In this document: in pieces, positions 1 through 11,160 of the stretch
Layout of the letters: the number at the start of each line of letters is the position of its first letter
How positions within the stretch are numbered: position 1 is the first letter of the stretch
Assembly: GCA_026018925.1 (NCBI GenBank)
Contig: JAKSZU010000006.1
Coordinates: forward strand, 192,769,449-192,833,448
Origin: Tupaia tana
Taxonomy: Eukaryota; Chordata; Mammalia; Scandentia; Tupaiidae
Direction of reading: 5' to 3'
DNA: 64,000 nucleotides
Made by a program: the position numbers and the translations under genes
Notes under the pieces: model-generated
What the model was told of the DNA's origin: nothing
The model's database searches: none
The model's input: only the letters and a program-made list of their open reading frames with translations

Positions 1-903
1 ACAAATAGAAATCAAATATTAATGCTTATTGTTTAGCTAAATTTTCCAGTAAGTACAGAGCCTAAAATAAATTATATTTAGGGTTAAGTTAAAATGCACA
101 AATAAGAATTAAAACTATGCTACTACCTTGCTCTTATACTTCTCACTGCCATCAGGGAGGTAGAACAAGATAAAATATTGAAGTCTCATAAAGCTGGATC
201 TCAGACAAATTCATGTTCTTTGGAACTCATTCCCTTATTGAGAACATTTCTTTTAACTATGTCAATGGATACTATATTTCCCATTAAGTAAATTTTATAT
301 GCTTTAAGAACGTCTGGTTCTTTCATGTTTCTACCTTGAATAAAATACCCTTCAACGAACTATTCTGGTTTGCTTTCTCTTAAGACTTCTGTTATCAAAA
401 TTAAGTCTTTTATTTCTTCTTCCTAAAAGCTTTAGTTTCAAATACTGGGAAAGTAGACTGATTAATCCATACTAAAGTGTGAATGTTGGATATATCTGGT
501 TACTCATCAAGAAGGTTGTCAAGTGAACCTCTTTGTAAAGTTGAAGGTAAAGAAGAATAGGAACTAATTCAGCAGTATAGAGTTTCTGCACAATTCCTTT
601 CTAATTAAATGGGAGAGGACTCATAAAGCTCTCTACTGCAAACCTGCTTTGAACCAAGGCTTTCTTTTTCTTAGGCTCTGAAAGACTAGGTACTGATCTT
701 TGGGAGTGGAATCATAGTAACCAGACTGTTAGCAGAATCAAACCTGGTCCAATAGTAATACCTATAAAATTGAGCAGTGGATGATGTATACATGTTTAAT
801 ATATGATGTTTATTTTCCTTTGGTGAATCTGCAGTTTCATTTGTAGGCTTCTTTTTTCTTGCCTATCACTTAAATCCTGCTGTTCTGTCTTCAAACCTTT
901 TTT
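1..903. other. No recognisable feature
   Basis: AT-rich sequence with no convincing open reading frame. I could not assign it to a repeat family by eye. Confidence 0.5.
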
Positions 904-1080
904 TCAAGTCAAAACTGCACCAGGTGCATGTGCTTTTATGCCCAAAATCCCAAGAGTAGAATGGAGAATAAACTATGGCATGACCATCCTCCCTGGGAGG
1001 TGCTTTCTCATTTTCTTTCCCTCTCCCTCCCTTTGGCTGCCTGTCTCCCTGGCAAGCACACATGCCATCTAGCATATAAA
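904..1080 (+). mobile_element. tSINE-L, 5'-truncated, old
   Basis: Retains the body of the long tRNA-headed SINE: a 'gcatgtgc...gcccaaaatccc' segment, a 'catgaccatcctccctgggagg' type palindrome, a CT-rich stretch, and the terminal 'ggcaagcacacatgcc' box. The A and B box region is missing or badly decayed. Many CpG sites have become TpG or CpA, so this is an old copy. Confidence 0.75.
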
Positions 1081-1196
1081 AACAGAAGAAATGAAATGAA
1101 CTGATTTTTATTTAAAATATACAGTTCATTAAGTTTTAAGACATTCACATGAACCTATTAAATCATTACAATTATGACAGAAAATAATCATGAGAT

Positions 1197-1482
1197 GGGA
1201 CCAGCAGTTAGCGTAATGGCTATGTCTCTGAATTCCCATGTAGTCAACTACGGTTCAAGTCCTAGACCCAGTGGCTTAAACTCACGCCAGACGCATGTGC
1301 GTTCATGCCCAATATCCCGAGAGGAGAATGGAGGAGAAGGGATTGCAGCATATCCATTCCCCCTGGAGGGGTGATTTCTCGCTTTCTATCTCTCTGTCTC
1401 TCTCTGTCTTTCTGGTGAGCGCACATGCCCTATAGCAAAAACCTCTCAAAAAAAAAAAAAAAAAAAAAAAAAAGAAAGAAAG
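1197..1482 (+). mobile_element. tSINE-L type A, full length
   Basis: Begins GGGACCAGCAGTTAGCGTAATGG, with the A box consensus TRGYNNANNGG matched by TAGCGTAATGG and a B-box-like GGTTCAAGTCC. It continues through the body to a long A tail. The 16-bp sequence at 1180-1195 immediately upstream recurs only after the next SINE (1746-1761). This copy and its neighbour therefore lie within one target-site duplication. Confidence 0.9.
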
Positions 1483-1745
1483 AAGGGAACCAGCAGTTAG
1501 TGTAATGGCTATGTCGCTGGACTCCCACGTAGTCGACCATGGTTCGCGTCCTGGACCTGGTGGCTTAAAACTCAAGCCGGGCACATGTGCGTGCGTGCCC
1601 AAGATCCCGAGAAGAGAATGGAGGAGAAGGGATTGCGGTGTGACCATCCCCCCTGGGGGTGATTTCTCACTTTCTGTCTCTATGTCTCTGTCTGTCTGGC
1701 GAGCACACGCGCCCTATAGTGAAAATCTCTCCAAAAAAAAAAGAA
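1483..1745 (+). mobile_element. tSINE-L type C, directly abutting the previous SINE
   Basis: Begins gggaaccagcagttag and carries the type C features: GTTCGCGTC in the B box, 'cttaaaactca' after the head, and 'gtgtgaccatc' in the body. It follows the A tail of the 1197 copy with no unique sequence between them. It ends in an A-rich tail followed by the 16-bp repeat of 1180-1195. Either it inserted into the first SINE's tail or the two arrived as a tandem dimer. Confidence 0.9.
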
Positions 1746-1892
1746 GAAAATAATCATGAGAGTGAACATATCTAAGACCCTCATATACAAAATTTTTTCA
1801 CACCCTTCATAATCCCTTTGTTCCATCCCTCCCAGCCCTATATTTAAACTGCTGGTCTCCTTCTGTCCCTGTAGATTAGTTTACATTTCCAT

Positions 1893-2150
1893 AGTTTTTT
1901 GTTTTGTTTTGAAGAGAGGTTTTTTTGCTATAGGGTGTGTGCGCTCACCAGAAAGAAAGGCAGAAAGAGACAGAAAGGGAGAAATCACCCTCCAGGAGGG
2001 CTGACCATGCTGCAGTCCCTTCTCCATTGTACTCTCGGGATCTTGCACACACACACACCCTGCGTGAGTTTATGTCACCAGGTCCAGGACTCGAACTATG
2101 GCCGACTACATGGGAGTCCAGCAACATAGCCATTACGCCAACTGCTGGTG
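1893..2150 (-). mobile_element. tSINE-L
   Basis: Reverse-strand copy. The T-rich tail and the 'gctatagggtgtgtgcgctcacc' type 3' box lie on the left, and the tRNA-like head ends at about 2150 with 'cgccaactgctgg'. The body contains a (CA)n expansion near 2047. The B-box complement reads 'gactcgaac', so this looks like type A. Confidence 0.88.
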
Positions 2151-2204
2151 TCCATTTTCACAGTCTTATATAATAGAGTTATGTTTTAGTCTGACTTCTT
2201 ACCT

Positions 2205-2564
2205 TGTTATGGACTTGATATTTGTTTCTCTCCCCAAAATTTATATTCTGATACACTAATTTCAGTGTGTTGGAATTTGGTGATAGACCTTGTAAGAGGA
2301 AATTAGATCTAAATGAGATTTTTCAGGTTGGGCCACTCTTGATGGGATTAGTATCCTTATAGGAAGAGAAAGCTTTCACAGTTCTCCCTATGCTACAGGT
2401 AAAAAAGGTGGCCAACAGCAAGCCAGGAAGAAGTCCCTCATCAAGAATCAAACCTGTCAGCATCCCAGTTGTGGACTTCTCAGCCTCCAGAACTGTGAGA
2501 AATAAGCATACGTTTCAGCCACCCAATCTTTAGCATTTTGTAAAATAGCTTCTGAGCTAAGATA
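2205..2564 (+). mobile_element. ERVL-MaLR LTR (MLT/MST-like)
   Basis: Starts TGTTATGGACTTGATATTTG. It contains the MaLR landmarks 'gatgggattagtatccttata', 'agcctccagaactgtgagaaat' (degenerate polyadenylation region) and 'cagccacccaatcttt', and ends 'gctaagata'. At about 360 bp it is near full LTR length. Family assignment is from memory of MLT1/MST consensus features; the exact subfamily was not determined. Confidence 0.8.
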
Positions 2565-3589
<1,025 letters not shown>

Positions 3590-3834
3590 GGAGGAATTTT
3601 TAAGCAGAAAAGGACCAAAATTCAGACTGACCAAACTGGAGAAAGCGAGTTTGGAAAAGAACACCACTGGTATGGCTGAACTATCAAGCAATAAAGAGAT
3701 TATATGTGTTGAAACACTGTCCCATTTGAAATGGGGATGGAAATGAGAAAAAAAACTGAAGGGAGACTGATAGACGTCCTAGATTTTACAGTCTTGGACC
3801 ATAGAGCTATTTGGTTTCAAAATGTGTTATTCTT

Positions 3835-3926
3835 GGGGCCGGCAAGTGGCATGGTGGTTAAAGGCGCTGGACTCCCACATGGCCAACCACGGTTCAAGTC
3901 TCGGACCTGGTGGCTTGCTTTCTCAC

Positions 3927-3965
<39 letters not shown>

Positions 3966-4040
3966 CTCTGATCAAACTGGAAAATAATAATGATAATAAT
4001 AATAAATAAAGTTAAATAAAATAATTCTTTAAAAAAAAAA
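3835..4040 (+). mobile_element. tSINE-S (short CT-tail SINE)
   Basis: A clean example of the short family. The head 'ggggccggcaagtggcatggtgg' leads to a B-box-like GGTTCAAGTCTC, then 'tggtggcttgctttctcac', a (CT)n run, 'gatcaaactggaaaataata', an (AAT)n-rich tail and an A run. A perfect 14-bp TSD, aatgtgttattctt, lies at 3821-3834 and 4041-4054. Confidence 0.93.
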
Positions 4041-4054
4041 AATGTGTTATTCTT

Positions 4055-4690
4055 AAATAGAAAGGAAGCATGAACTGAAAGCTGCCTTATCATTTTGGCC
4101 TTGCTGGGCTCAGTCCATGCTTCACCTCTCTCCAGTTGGAGTCTCATGTTTGCAGTTATTTCCGGCTAGTACGTGTATGCAGATTATTCCATAGTTGTGG
4201 GATTTTGAGAACAGTTCCACATATTGTGGCTCCACTAGGCTGTGCTCTGATGGAGATTCTCTGTAGCACACTTGACTCCACAGTTCCACTTGGCTATGTA
4301 TTAGTAGAAGCTCTCTGTGGTGGGTCTGCCTGTGTGACAAGTCTCTGCATAGGCCCCAAGACTGACAGTGTTTATGGACTTCTCAGATCTCCATGCCTCC
4401 ACAGCTTTTGATTTCTGCAAACCTGCAGAATTACCTTTAAATGCATGCCAACAAAATCTTGAATATTCTGGAGGAGAGGACGGAGCTGCAACTTTAATGG
4501 AAGTCAAGCTCCATCTGGGACCATTTGAACCAGCCAGGACCAAGGAATTCTTTACCAGATACAGAGTTATAAGGGGCTCAGAAAAGAGCCCTGTTCTCTG
4601 AAATTTTGCTCTCCTAAGCCTCTGGACTTGTGATGAGAAGGATCTCTGAAGCCTCCTTGGGAGAAATCCTTGGGCCTTTCTCCCATTTCC
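4055..4690. other. Unassigned, possibly old retroviral-like repeat
   Basis: No gene is visible. Phrases such as 'gcctctggacttgtgatgagaag' and 'cttgggcctttctcccatt' recall an ancient mammalian interspersed repeat internal to LTR elements, but I cannot name the family with confidence. Confidence 0.35.
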
Positions 4691-5224
4691 TTTCTTTTTT
4701 TTTAATTAATTTTTTTATCTTTAATCACTGTGTATCATTATAGCATACCAAATAAATATTCTCATCATGAATACACTGCATATTGGCTCAGTCAAAGATA
4801 TTACCATACACGTTATCAACAGATAGTTTTCCATTTTTGTGTCCTTAAAATGTTTTGCTTCTTTCTCTTTCCCTTTGATTCCCTTCCTCTCATCTTCCCC
4901 CATTTTCCACCTTACTCCTGCATTGTCTCTAGTATCATGGTTACTCTTCATGCATTTATACCTTTCAGTCTTTCAGTTTTTTGACATACAGTGCCAACAT
5001 TCAGACTATATTTAGTACGGGCATACAATGCCTCTCTTTCATAGTCCTGCTTGTTTTGCTTAACAGTGAATCTTCTGTATTTGTCCACTTTCCATCAAGT
5101 GCCAGGGTCTCATTGTTTTTTATGGCTAAGTAGTATTCCATGGTGTATATGTGCTACACTTTTTCAATCCATTCATCTGTTCATGGACATTTGAGTTGGT
5201 TCCATGTCTTAGCAATTGTGAATA
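4691..5224 (-). mobile_element. L1 3' end (3' UTR and end of ORF2)
   Basis: The left edge is a T-rich tail, followed by a species-specific L1 3' UTR that is also seen near 27400, 38010 and 41440. Then comes the reverse complement of the ORF2 C-terminal coding end: 'tagtattccatggtgtatatgtg' corresponds to the 'GGAATACTA' region, and 'tggacatttgagttggttcc' is the CCAAATGTCC region. At about 5225 the L1 sequence flips orientation. Confidence 0.85.
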
Positions 5225-5314
5225 CGAAAAGTATGAGATACATAAAAATAAAGCTAACCAAAGAAATCAAAGACCTCTACAAGGAAAACTGAAAATCTAA
5301 AAGAAGTTGAAAAT

Positions 5315-5609
5315 GGGGACCAGCAGTTGGCGTAATGGCTATGTTGTTGGACATAGTAGTTGACCATAGTAGTTGACCGTGGTCACATGTAGTTGACCAC
5401 GGTTCAAGTCCCGGACCCAGTGGCTTAAACTCATGCCACGTGCATGTGCATGCGTGCCCAAGATCCTGAGAGAAGAGTGGAGGAGAAGGGATTGCAGCAT
5501 GGTCATCCCCCCTGGAGGGTGATTTCTCACTTTCTGTCTATCTGTCGCTGTCTTCCTGGTGAGTGCATGCGCCCTATAGCAAAAACTTCTCCCCCCCCAA
5601 AAAAAAAAT
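5315..5609 (+). mobile_element. tSINE-L type A with a repeated head segment
   Basis: Full-length copy nested in L1, with TSD gttgaaaat at 5306-5314 and 5610-5618. The head is abnormal: the unit 'tagttgacc' is present three times between the A and B boxes (about 5355-5400), lengthening the spacing. This would separate the two Pol III promoter elements beyond tRNA-like spacing. A C8 run precedes the A tail. Confidence 0.9.
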
Positions 5610-5787
5610 GTTGAAAATTATACAAAAAAGTGGAAGAATACTTCATGTTCCTGGATTGGAAGAATTAATATATTCAAAATGTCAATTCTACCCAAGTTAG
5701 TCTACATATTTAATGCAATCCCAATAAAATTACCAGAGACATACTTCACAGATTCAGAAAAAAAATTCTAGAATTTGTCCAGAATCA

Positions 5788-5963
5788 GGCCAGCAGGTGC
5801 CATGGTGGTTAAGGGTGCTGGACTTCCACATTGCTGACTGATGTTATTAAGAGTCCTGAACCTGGCGGCTTGCTCTCACTTTCTCTCTCTCTCTCCCTCC
5901 TTCCCTCTCTAGTCAAACTGAAATAAATAAGTAGGTAAATAAAATAATTCTTTAAGAAACAAT
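5788..5963 (+). mobile_element. tSINE-S
   Basis: Short-family copy nested in the same L1: head 'ggccagcaggtgccatggtgg', CT-rich centre, and tail 'tagtcaaactgaaataaataag'. An imperfect TSD, 'atttgtccagaatca' before and 'atttgtctggaatca' after, brackets it. The host L1 ORF2 sequence continues across the insertion. Confidence 0.88.
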
Positions 5964-6050
5964 AATTTGTCTGGAATCATAAAAGACCCCATATTGCCAA
6001 AGCAATTCTGCACAAGAAGAGTGGAGTAGGACTGCAAACTGTAATACTAC

Positions 6051-6862
6051 TGGTAGAAAAGGGGAAATTCAAGAAATATCAATAACAACGTTGAATGCTA
6101 ACTTTCAGGATTTAAACCGAAAGATTGGACCACAGCAACACTGCATATTCAACAGAAGAGAGTTTGAACATAAGACTGAACTGGTGAAATAGAATTTTAT
6201 GGTTTTTGTGTAAAACATTACTGTTTTTTGTTTTTTTCTTTTACTATGCTTTGTTTTCCCAATTTAAACATTTTACTTTCTTTTGAGTTGTTGATAGGTT
6301 CAGCAACTTGTTAAAATATTTTTCTCATTTTTTTCTTTAAATGGAAACAAACTTTTCTTTCTCCCTGACGCCTCTTAAATTGGAAATATTTGGGAATATT
6401 ATTATTTTGTGGCAGAAGGGTTATCTACATAAGTTCAATAATGCTTGTTGCATTGAATTAGAAATTGGAAATACTCATTATTGGACAGGGCTTTGACTGG
6501 AATGTCATATCTGAAGATCAATGAGAAAACTATGGAACTAAGGTGGATCTCAAGTAAGACAACAGAAGCTCTTAGAAAGATGACCTGCCCCCACAAATAG
6601 TACTGCCTAACAGAGAGGGTTAGAGAAGATATATGAAAGAATTTATAACATAAAATAACCTGGGCTTTTCCAGCCCAGCATTGTAACCAGTAGAGATTGC
6701 AAAAGAGCAACAACACCAGACTATTATCTTGAGAAAAGACTTTGAAGGAAGAAAAAGAGACTAATCTTTGCTAGCAGATGGTATATCACAGAATACATGG
6801 TAGGCAGGGCTAAATTGAGAAGCATTATGTGTGACTAGTGTGCTGGGCATTTGCTTTTCAAC
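6051..6862. other. No recognisable feature
   Basis: No gene and no repeat that I can name. It may include the 5' flank of the L1 insertion. AT-rich sequence with short poly-T runs. Confidence 0.4.
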
Positions 6863-6985
6863 AATTTGAGTAGTTGACATGTAAATATTTTCTCAAAAAT
6901 ATTTAAAACCATACTCTTCCTGCTGTTATAGAGTCATAAACAAAATTATCCAAAATTATAAGAAATATTTTGAATATTATCTTTA
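6863..6985. repeat. Direct repeat, copy 1 (123 bp)
   Basis: The sequence beginning 'aatttgagtagttgacatg' and ending 'tgaatattatcttta' recurs at 7333-7455, exactly 470 bp downstream, with only about four mismatches. It has no recognisable mobile-element ends. Confidence 0.9.
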
Positions 6986-7049
6986 AAATTCACTATTTTG
7001 AAATTTTGAAAATTATTAACTGGAAATATGGAGTATGAGAAAAAAAAAA

Positions 7050-7301
7050 TTTTTTTTTTTGGAGAGGTTCTTGCTATAGAGCATGTGTGCTCGCCAGAAA
7101 GACAGAGCGACAGAAAGTGAGAAATCACCCCCTGGGGGGATGGCCATACCGCAGTCACTACTCCTCCATTCTCCTCTTTGGATCTTGGGCACGCATGCAC
7201 ATGCACCCTGCATGAGTTTAAGCCACCAGGTCCGGGACTCAAACCATGGTCGGCTACATGGGAGTTTAGCAACAAAGCCATTACGCTAACCGCTGGTCCC
7301 A
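7050..7301 (-). mobile_element. tSINE-L
   Basis: Reverse copy lying between the two halves of the 470-bp direct repeat. The T tail and 'cttgctatagagcatgtgtgctcgcc' are on the left, and the head end 'acgctaaccgctggtccc' is at the right. The TSD is an A/T-rich 'gaaaaaaattttttt' motif on both sides. B-box complement 'gactcaaac'. Confidence 0.9.
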
Positions 7302-7332
7302 GGAAAAAAATTTTTTTTGATATGTAAAGTAA

Positions 7333-7455
7333 AATTTGAATAGTTGACATGTAAATATTTTCTCAAAAATATTTAAAACCATACTGTTTCTGCTGTTATA
7401 GAGTCATAAACAAAATTATCCAAAATTGTAAGAAATATTTTGAATATTATCTTTA
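7333..7455. repeat. Direct repeat, copy 2 (123 bp)
   Basis: Near-identical to 6863-6985. The divergence (about 3%) is lower than that of most nearby repeats, so the duplication is comparatively recent or is an assembly artefact. Confidence 0.9.
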
Positions 7456-7489
7456 CATCTTGTGGAAAGATGTAAAAATAAAATAATTA

Positions 7490-7925
7490 ATTAAAAAAAA
7501 GAAAACAGAGAAAACTCTTGGAGACATCAGAGTAGGGAAAGACTTTTAAATAACACCCTCAAGGCACAAGCAATAATACCAAAAATAGACAAATGGGATT
7601 ACATTAGATCAAAAAGCTACTGCACCATAAAAGAAACAATAATTAGAGTGAATCAATAAACTTCATAATGGAAGAATATATTTGCAAACAAAGCCTCAAA
7701 TACAGACTAACAACCAGAATGTACAGGGAACTCCAACAGCTTACCTGGAAAAAAACAAATATCAAACAAAAAAAAATTAAAAGCTGGGCAAATGAGCTGA
7801 ACAGACAGCCCTCTAAAGAAGACATATGAATAGCCAAAAACATGAAAAAATTCTCAACAACATTTGTTATAAGGGAAATGCAAATCAAAACCACAATAAG
7901 ATACCACCTAATCTCCCATTTTCTT
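7490..7925 (+). mobile_element. L1 ORF2 fragment
   Basis: Sense-strand ORF2 3' coding region, with landmarks 'atagacaaatgggattac', 'aaaagctactgcaccataaaag', 'atgtacagggaactc', and 'aaatgcaaatcaaaaccacaat'. No open frame remains, and both ends are truncated. It joins antisense MaLR sequence at about 7930. Confidence 0.88.
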
Positions 7926-8529
7926 GACAATTAATCACCTGCATCCTTTCTTAGCTCTGCTTATAACTTTAGCAACCAGTCTCTTAGGTATACTTTTCTG
8001 TGCCAAATATGCATTTTCATTCTTTGTTACATGAACAGCATGTAAAAGTTCCAAACTTTCCCACTGTGCTTCCCTTTATATTATGAGTTCTCTAAGTAAT
8101 TTCTTTTCATTTACCTCTTACTATATGCAATTACAATAACATGCAGCCTCATCTCTATCTTGCCTTGAAATTTCATTTGTCAAATTTTAAATTCAATATT
8201 CAACATAGCCTTAGGACAGGAATACATTGCAGCCAAGTTACTTGCTATAGTATAATAACATATATAACATTTTCCAATAATTTCCTCATTTCCATCTGAG
8301 GCCTCCTCCAAATTGCCTTCACTGTTCCTGTCTCTATCAGCATTGTATTCACAGTCACTTTATCTCTAAGGAGTTTCAATTTATTTTTTAATAGTTCTTC
8401 TAAGCCTCCATCAGAATCTACGTTTTTTCTAATCTTTTTCCAATTTCTCCAATCCCTTCCCAGTACCCAGTTCCAAAGCTGCTTTCACATTTTGGATATA
8501 TGTCCTGCCTAAGTATTCCAATTTCGATC
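7926..8529 (-). mobile_element. MaLR internal region, decayed
   Basis: Antisense MaLR-internal landmarks are visible: 'gaggcctcctccaaattgcc', 'tcacagtcactttatctctaagg', 'cttcccagtacccagttcc' and 'aagctgctttcacattttgg'. They run straight into the LTR at 8530. No coding capacity remains. Confidence 0.65.
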
Positions 8530-8915
8530 AATCTGCTTTCATGTTGCTCACAGAAATGCTTCAGACTGGGCCATTTACAAAGTACAGAGTTTGTTTAATC
8601 CACATTGCTGGGGGCTGGAAAGTCCAATTTCATGAACTGGTATCACAACATGACTAACAGAAGCAGAAGATGGCAGATACCTACAGAGACCTGCAGGCAG
8701 ACATCTTTTACAACAGCCAGCTCTCATGAGAGCTAATCCCTTCTCACAAGAGCTGGAACTCACCAGGTTTTAGGAGATACTAGTAATCCATTCACAAGAG
8801 TGATGCCTCAGTGATCCAGTCACCACTCAGAAAGCCACAAATCTTACCACCTCCTAGCGCTGTTATACCCAGGACCAAATTTCAAAACATGAATCTTTTT
8901 ATCCAAACCATAGCA
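8530..8915 (-). mobile_element. ERVL-MaLR LTR (MST/THE1-like)
   Basis: Antisense LTR. The right edge reads 'atccaaaccatagca', the complement of the TGCTATGGTTTGGAT start typical of MST/THE1 LTRs. Internally there are 'agactgggccatttacaaag' and 'caagagtgatgcctcagtgatcc'. At about 385 bp it is close to full length. With 7926-8529 it forms a partial provirus. Confidence 0.82.
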
Positions 8916-9189
8916 GTATTGATAGAAGTGGGGAAGTTGCGCATCCTCATCTTGATCTTAGAGGAAAAGGTTTAAATTTTTACTTACTGAATAAAATGGT
9001 AGCTGTGGGATTGGCATATATGACCTTTACTGTGTTGAATTACATTTCTTTGGTACTGATTTGTTGAGAGGATTTTTTTTAATTATAAAAGAATATTAAA
9101 TTTGTCAAGTCATTTTTCTGATAATTATTGAAATTATCACATAGGTTTTCCCCTTCATACTGTTAATATGATGTATCACGTTGATTTGA

Positions 9190-9425
9190 GCTTTTTGTTT
9201 TGTTTTGCTTTACATATGTTTTTTAATTTCCAGAGGAGACGTGCTCATCTGAAAGAAAGAAAGAGAGAGAGCCACAGTGGGGTGTAGTCACACCATGATT
9301 TCTTCTTTTCTCCTTCCTGTCAGGATTTGGGGCATGCATACACATACACCTAATGAGTATTTAAACTGCAGGGCCAGGATCTAACCACAGTCAGCCATGT
9401 GAAATTGGTTCTTAACTTATATACT
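9190..9425 (-). mobile_element. tSINE-L, old
   Basis: Decayed antisense copy inside L1. The 3' box is 'gaggagacgtgctcatctg', followed by purine-rich (complement of CT-rich) sequence, 'gtcaggatttggggcatgcatac', and a B-box complement 'gatctaaccacagtcagccatgtg'. The extreme 5' head is lost. Confidence 0.75.
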
Positions 9426-10169
9426 ATAGGGCTAGACCATATTGTGCATATTGAATCATCCTTGAACTCCTGAGATGAATCCCATTTGATTGTGATGAAT
9501 GATCTTTTTAATGTGCAGCTAAATTTACTTTGCTCTTATGTTGTTGGAGATTTTTACATCTATGATCCTAAGGGTTATTGGCCTGTGGTTTTATTTTGTG
9601 TGTGTGTCCTTGTCTGATTTTGGTATCAGGAGAATGATGGCCTCATAAAATGAGTTTGGAAGTACTTCCTTCTCATAAATGTTTTGGAAGAGTTTCAGAA
9701 GAACAGGTTTTATTCTTATTTAAATATTTTGTAGAATTCAGCAATGATGTCATCAACTCTTGGGCTCCTTGATGAAATATTTTTCTATCACTCATTTAAT
9801 CTCACTCATCACTGGACTGTTTAAACTGTCTCATTCTTCATAATTCAATCTTGGTAATATCAAGTAATTTATCTTTTTTATTCTAGAATATCCAAATTGT
9901 GAATAATTATTCATAGTAGTCTCTGACCCTTTGTACTTTTTGTAGTACCAGTTATAATGTTTCCTTTTCCAGTTCTGATTTTATTTATATGGATATTATT
10001 TTTATCTTGTTTTAGCTAAAAGTTTGTCAATTTTCTTGATCTTTATAAAAACTAGATCTTTATTTTGTTGATCTTTTTATATTTTTTTCTAATTTTTATT
10101 TTATTACTTCTCTGATCTTTATTATTTCCTTTTGTAATTTTTGGCTTAGTTACTCCTTGGTTTTTGTGA

Positions 10170-10577
10170 GTTTATTTATTTATTTATTTATTTATTTATA
10201 TATTTCTTTTTTTTTTTTTTTTTTGGAGAGGTTTTTGCTATAGGGCGCGTGCGCTCGCCAGACAGACAGAGAGAGACAGAGAGATAGAAAGCAGGAAATC
10301 ACCCCCCAGGGGGGATGGCCACGCCGCAATCCCTTCTCCTCCATTCTCCTCTTGGGATCTTGGGCACGCACGCACACGCGCCCGGCGTGAGTTTAAGCCA
10401 CCGGGTCCGGGACTCGAACCGCGGTCGACTACGTGGGAGTCCAGCGACATAGCCATTATGCTAACTGCTGGTCCCTATTTATATAAATTTGATGAGAGAG
10501 AAAGAAAGAGAAAGTGAGAAAGCAAGCTGCTGCCAGGTCCAAGACTTGAACCACTGTTGGCCATGTGGGAGTGCTGA
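10170..10577 (-). mobile_element. tSINE-S, split by a tSINE-L
   Basis: The left part, 10170-10202, is the (ATTT)n complement of the short family's tail. The right part, from 10476, reads 'aaatttgatgagagagaaag', purine-rich sequence, then 'ccaggtccaagacttgaacc' (B box complement) and the head. The 5' end is truncated at about 10577. The tSINE-L at 10203-10475 inserted into the tail. Confidence 0.8.
10203..10475 (-). mobile_element. tSINE-L type A, young
   Basis: Nearly intact antisense copy retaining many CpGs ('gggcgcgtgcgctcgcc', 'gcacgcacgcacacgcgcccgg'). It is inserted in the tail of a tSINE-S. A TSD of about 10 bp, tatttatata, is seen at about 10193-10202 and 10476-10485. The B-box complement is 'gggactcgaacc'. 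Confidence 0.93.
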
Positions 10578-11160
10578 CCTCTTCTGTGAGTTTCTTGAGG
10601 TACAATTTTAGGTTCTTTATTTGAAATCTTCTTTTCTCAATGTATCTATCTATTGCTATAAACTTTCTTCTTAGAACTACTTTTGCTGTATCCCCTAAGT
10701 TTTGGTATGTTTTGGTGGTTTTGTTTCCAGCTTATCTCAAGATATTTTTATACTTCCCTTTTAATTTCTTTACTGATTCATTTGTTGTTAGGTAACATAT
10801 TCAATGTCCAAGCATTTATGAATTTTTTAGAGTCCTGTCATTGATTTCTAGTTTTATACCATTATGGCAGAAGTGATATTTGATATAATTTTGATTATAT
10901 TAAATTTGGTTAACACTTGTTTTGTGGTCTAATATATAATATATCCTATATTATATTTCAGATGCATTGGGAAAATGTGTTTTATGTGGCTATTGGATGG
11001 AATATTCTGTACATATTTTTTGGTACTACTTGGTCTAGACTAGCTAAAGTACAGTATTTCCTTATTGATTTCACGTCTAGATGATTTATTGCTAAAAATG
11101 GAGTATTGAAATATCTTAATATTAGTGTATTGCAGTCCATCCCTTCAATTGCCTTATGGT

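Larger units (their letters stand above)
5225..6050 (+). mobile_element. L1 ORF2 segment, inverted relative to its 3' end
   Basis: Sense-strand ORF2 sequence: 'aaagacctctacaaggaaaac', 'atgttcctggattggaagaattaat', 'aatgcaatcccaataaaattacc' and 'caaagcaattctgcacaagaagag'. It abuts the antisense 3' end at 5224. Two SINEs (5315-5609 and 5788-5963) interrupt it. The reading frame is destroyed. The arrangement matches twin-primed L1 integration with a 5' inversion. Confidence 0.8.
8960..11160 (-). mobile_element. L1 ORF2 fragment, long, antisense
   Basis: Reverse complement of the L1 reverse-transcriptase region and downstream. Landmarks are 'ctgattttggtatcaggagaatgatggcc', 'ataaaatgagtttggaag', 'tttgtcaattttcttgatctt', 'gctattggatggaatattctgt' and 'ttccttattgatttcacg'. 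Many stops remove any coding function. It is interrupted by SINEs at 9190-9425 and 10170-10577. The divergence suggests an older L1M-type element. Confidence 0.85.

Noticed and set aside
1198..1270. True tRNA genes at SINE heads
   Set aside because: A and B boxes are present, but the sequence continues into a SINE body with no 3' acceptor stem or terminator at the expected place, and dozens of dispersed copies exist.
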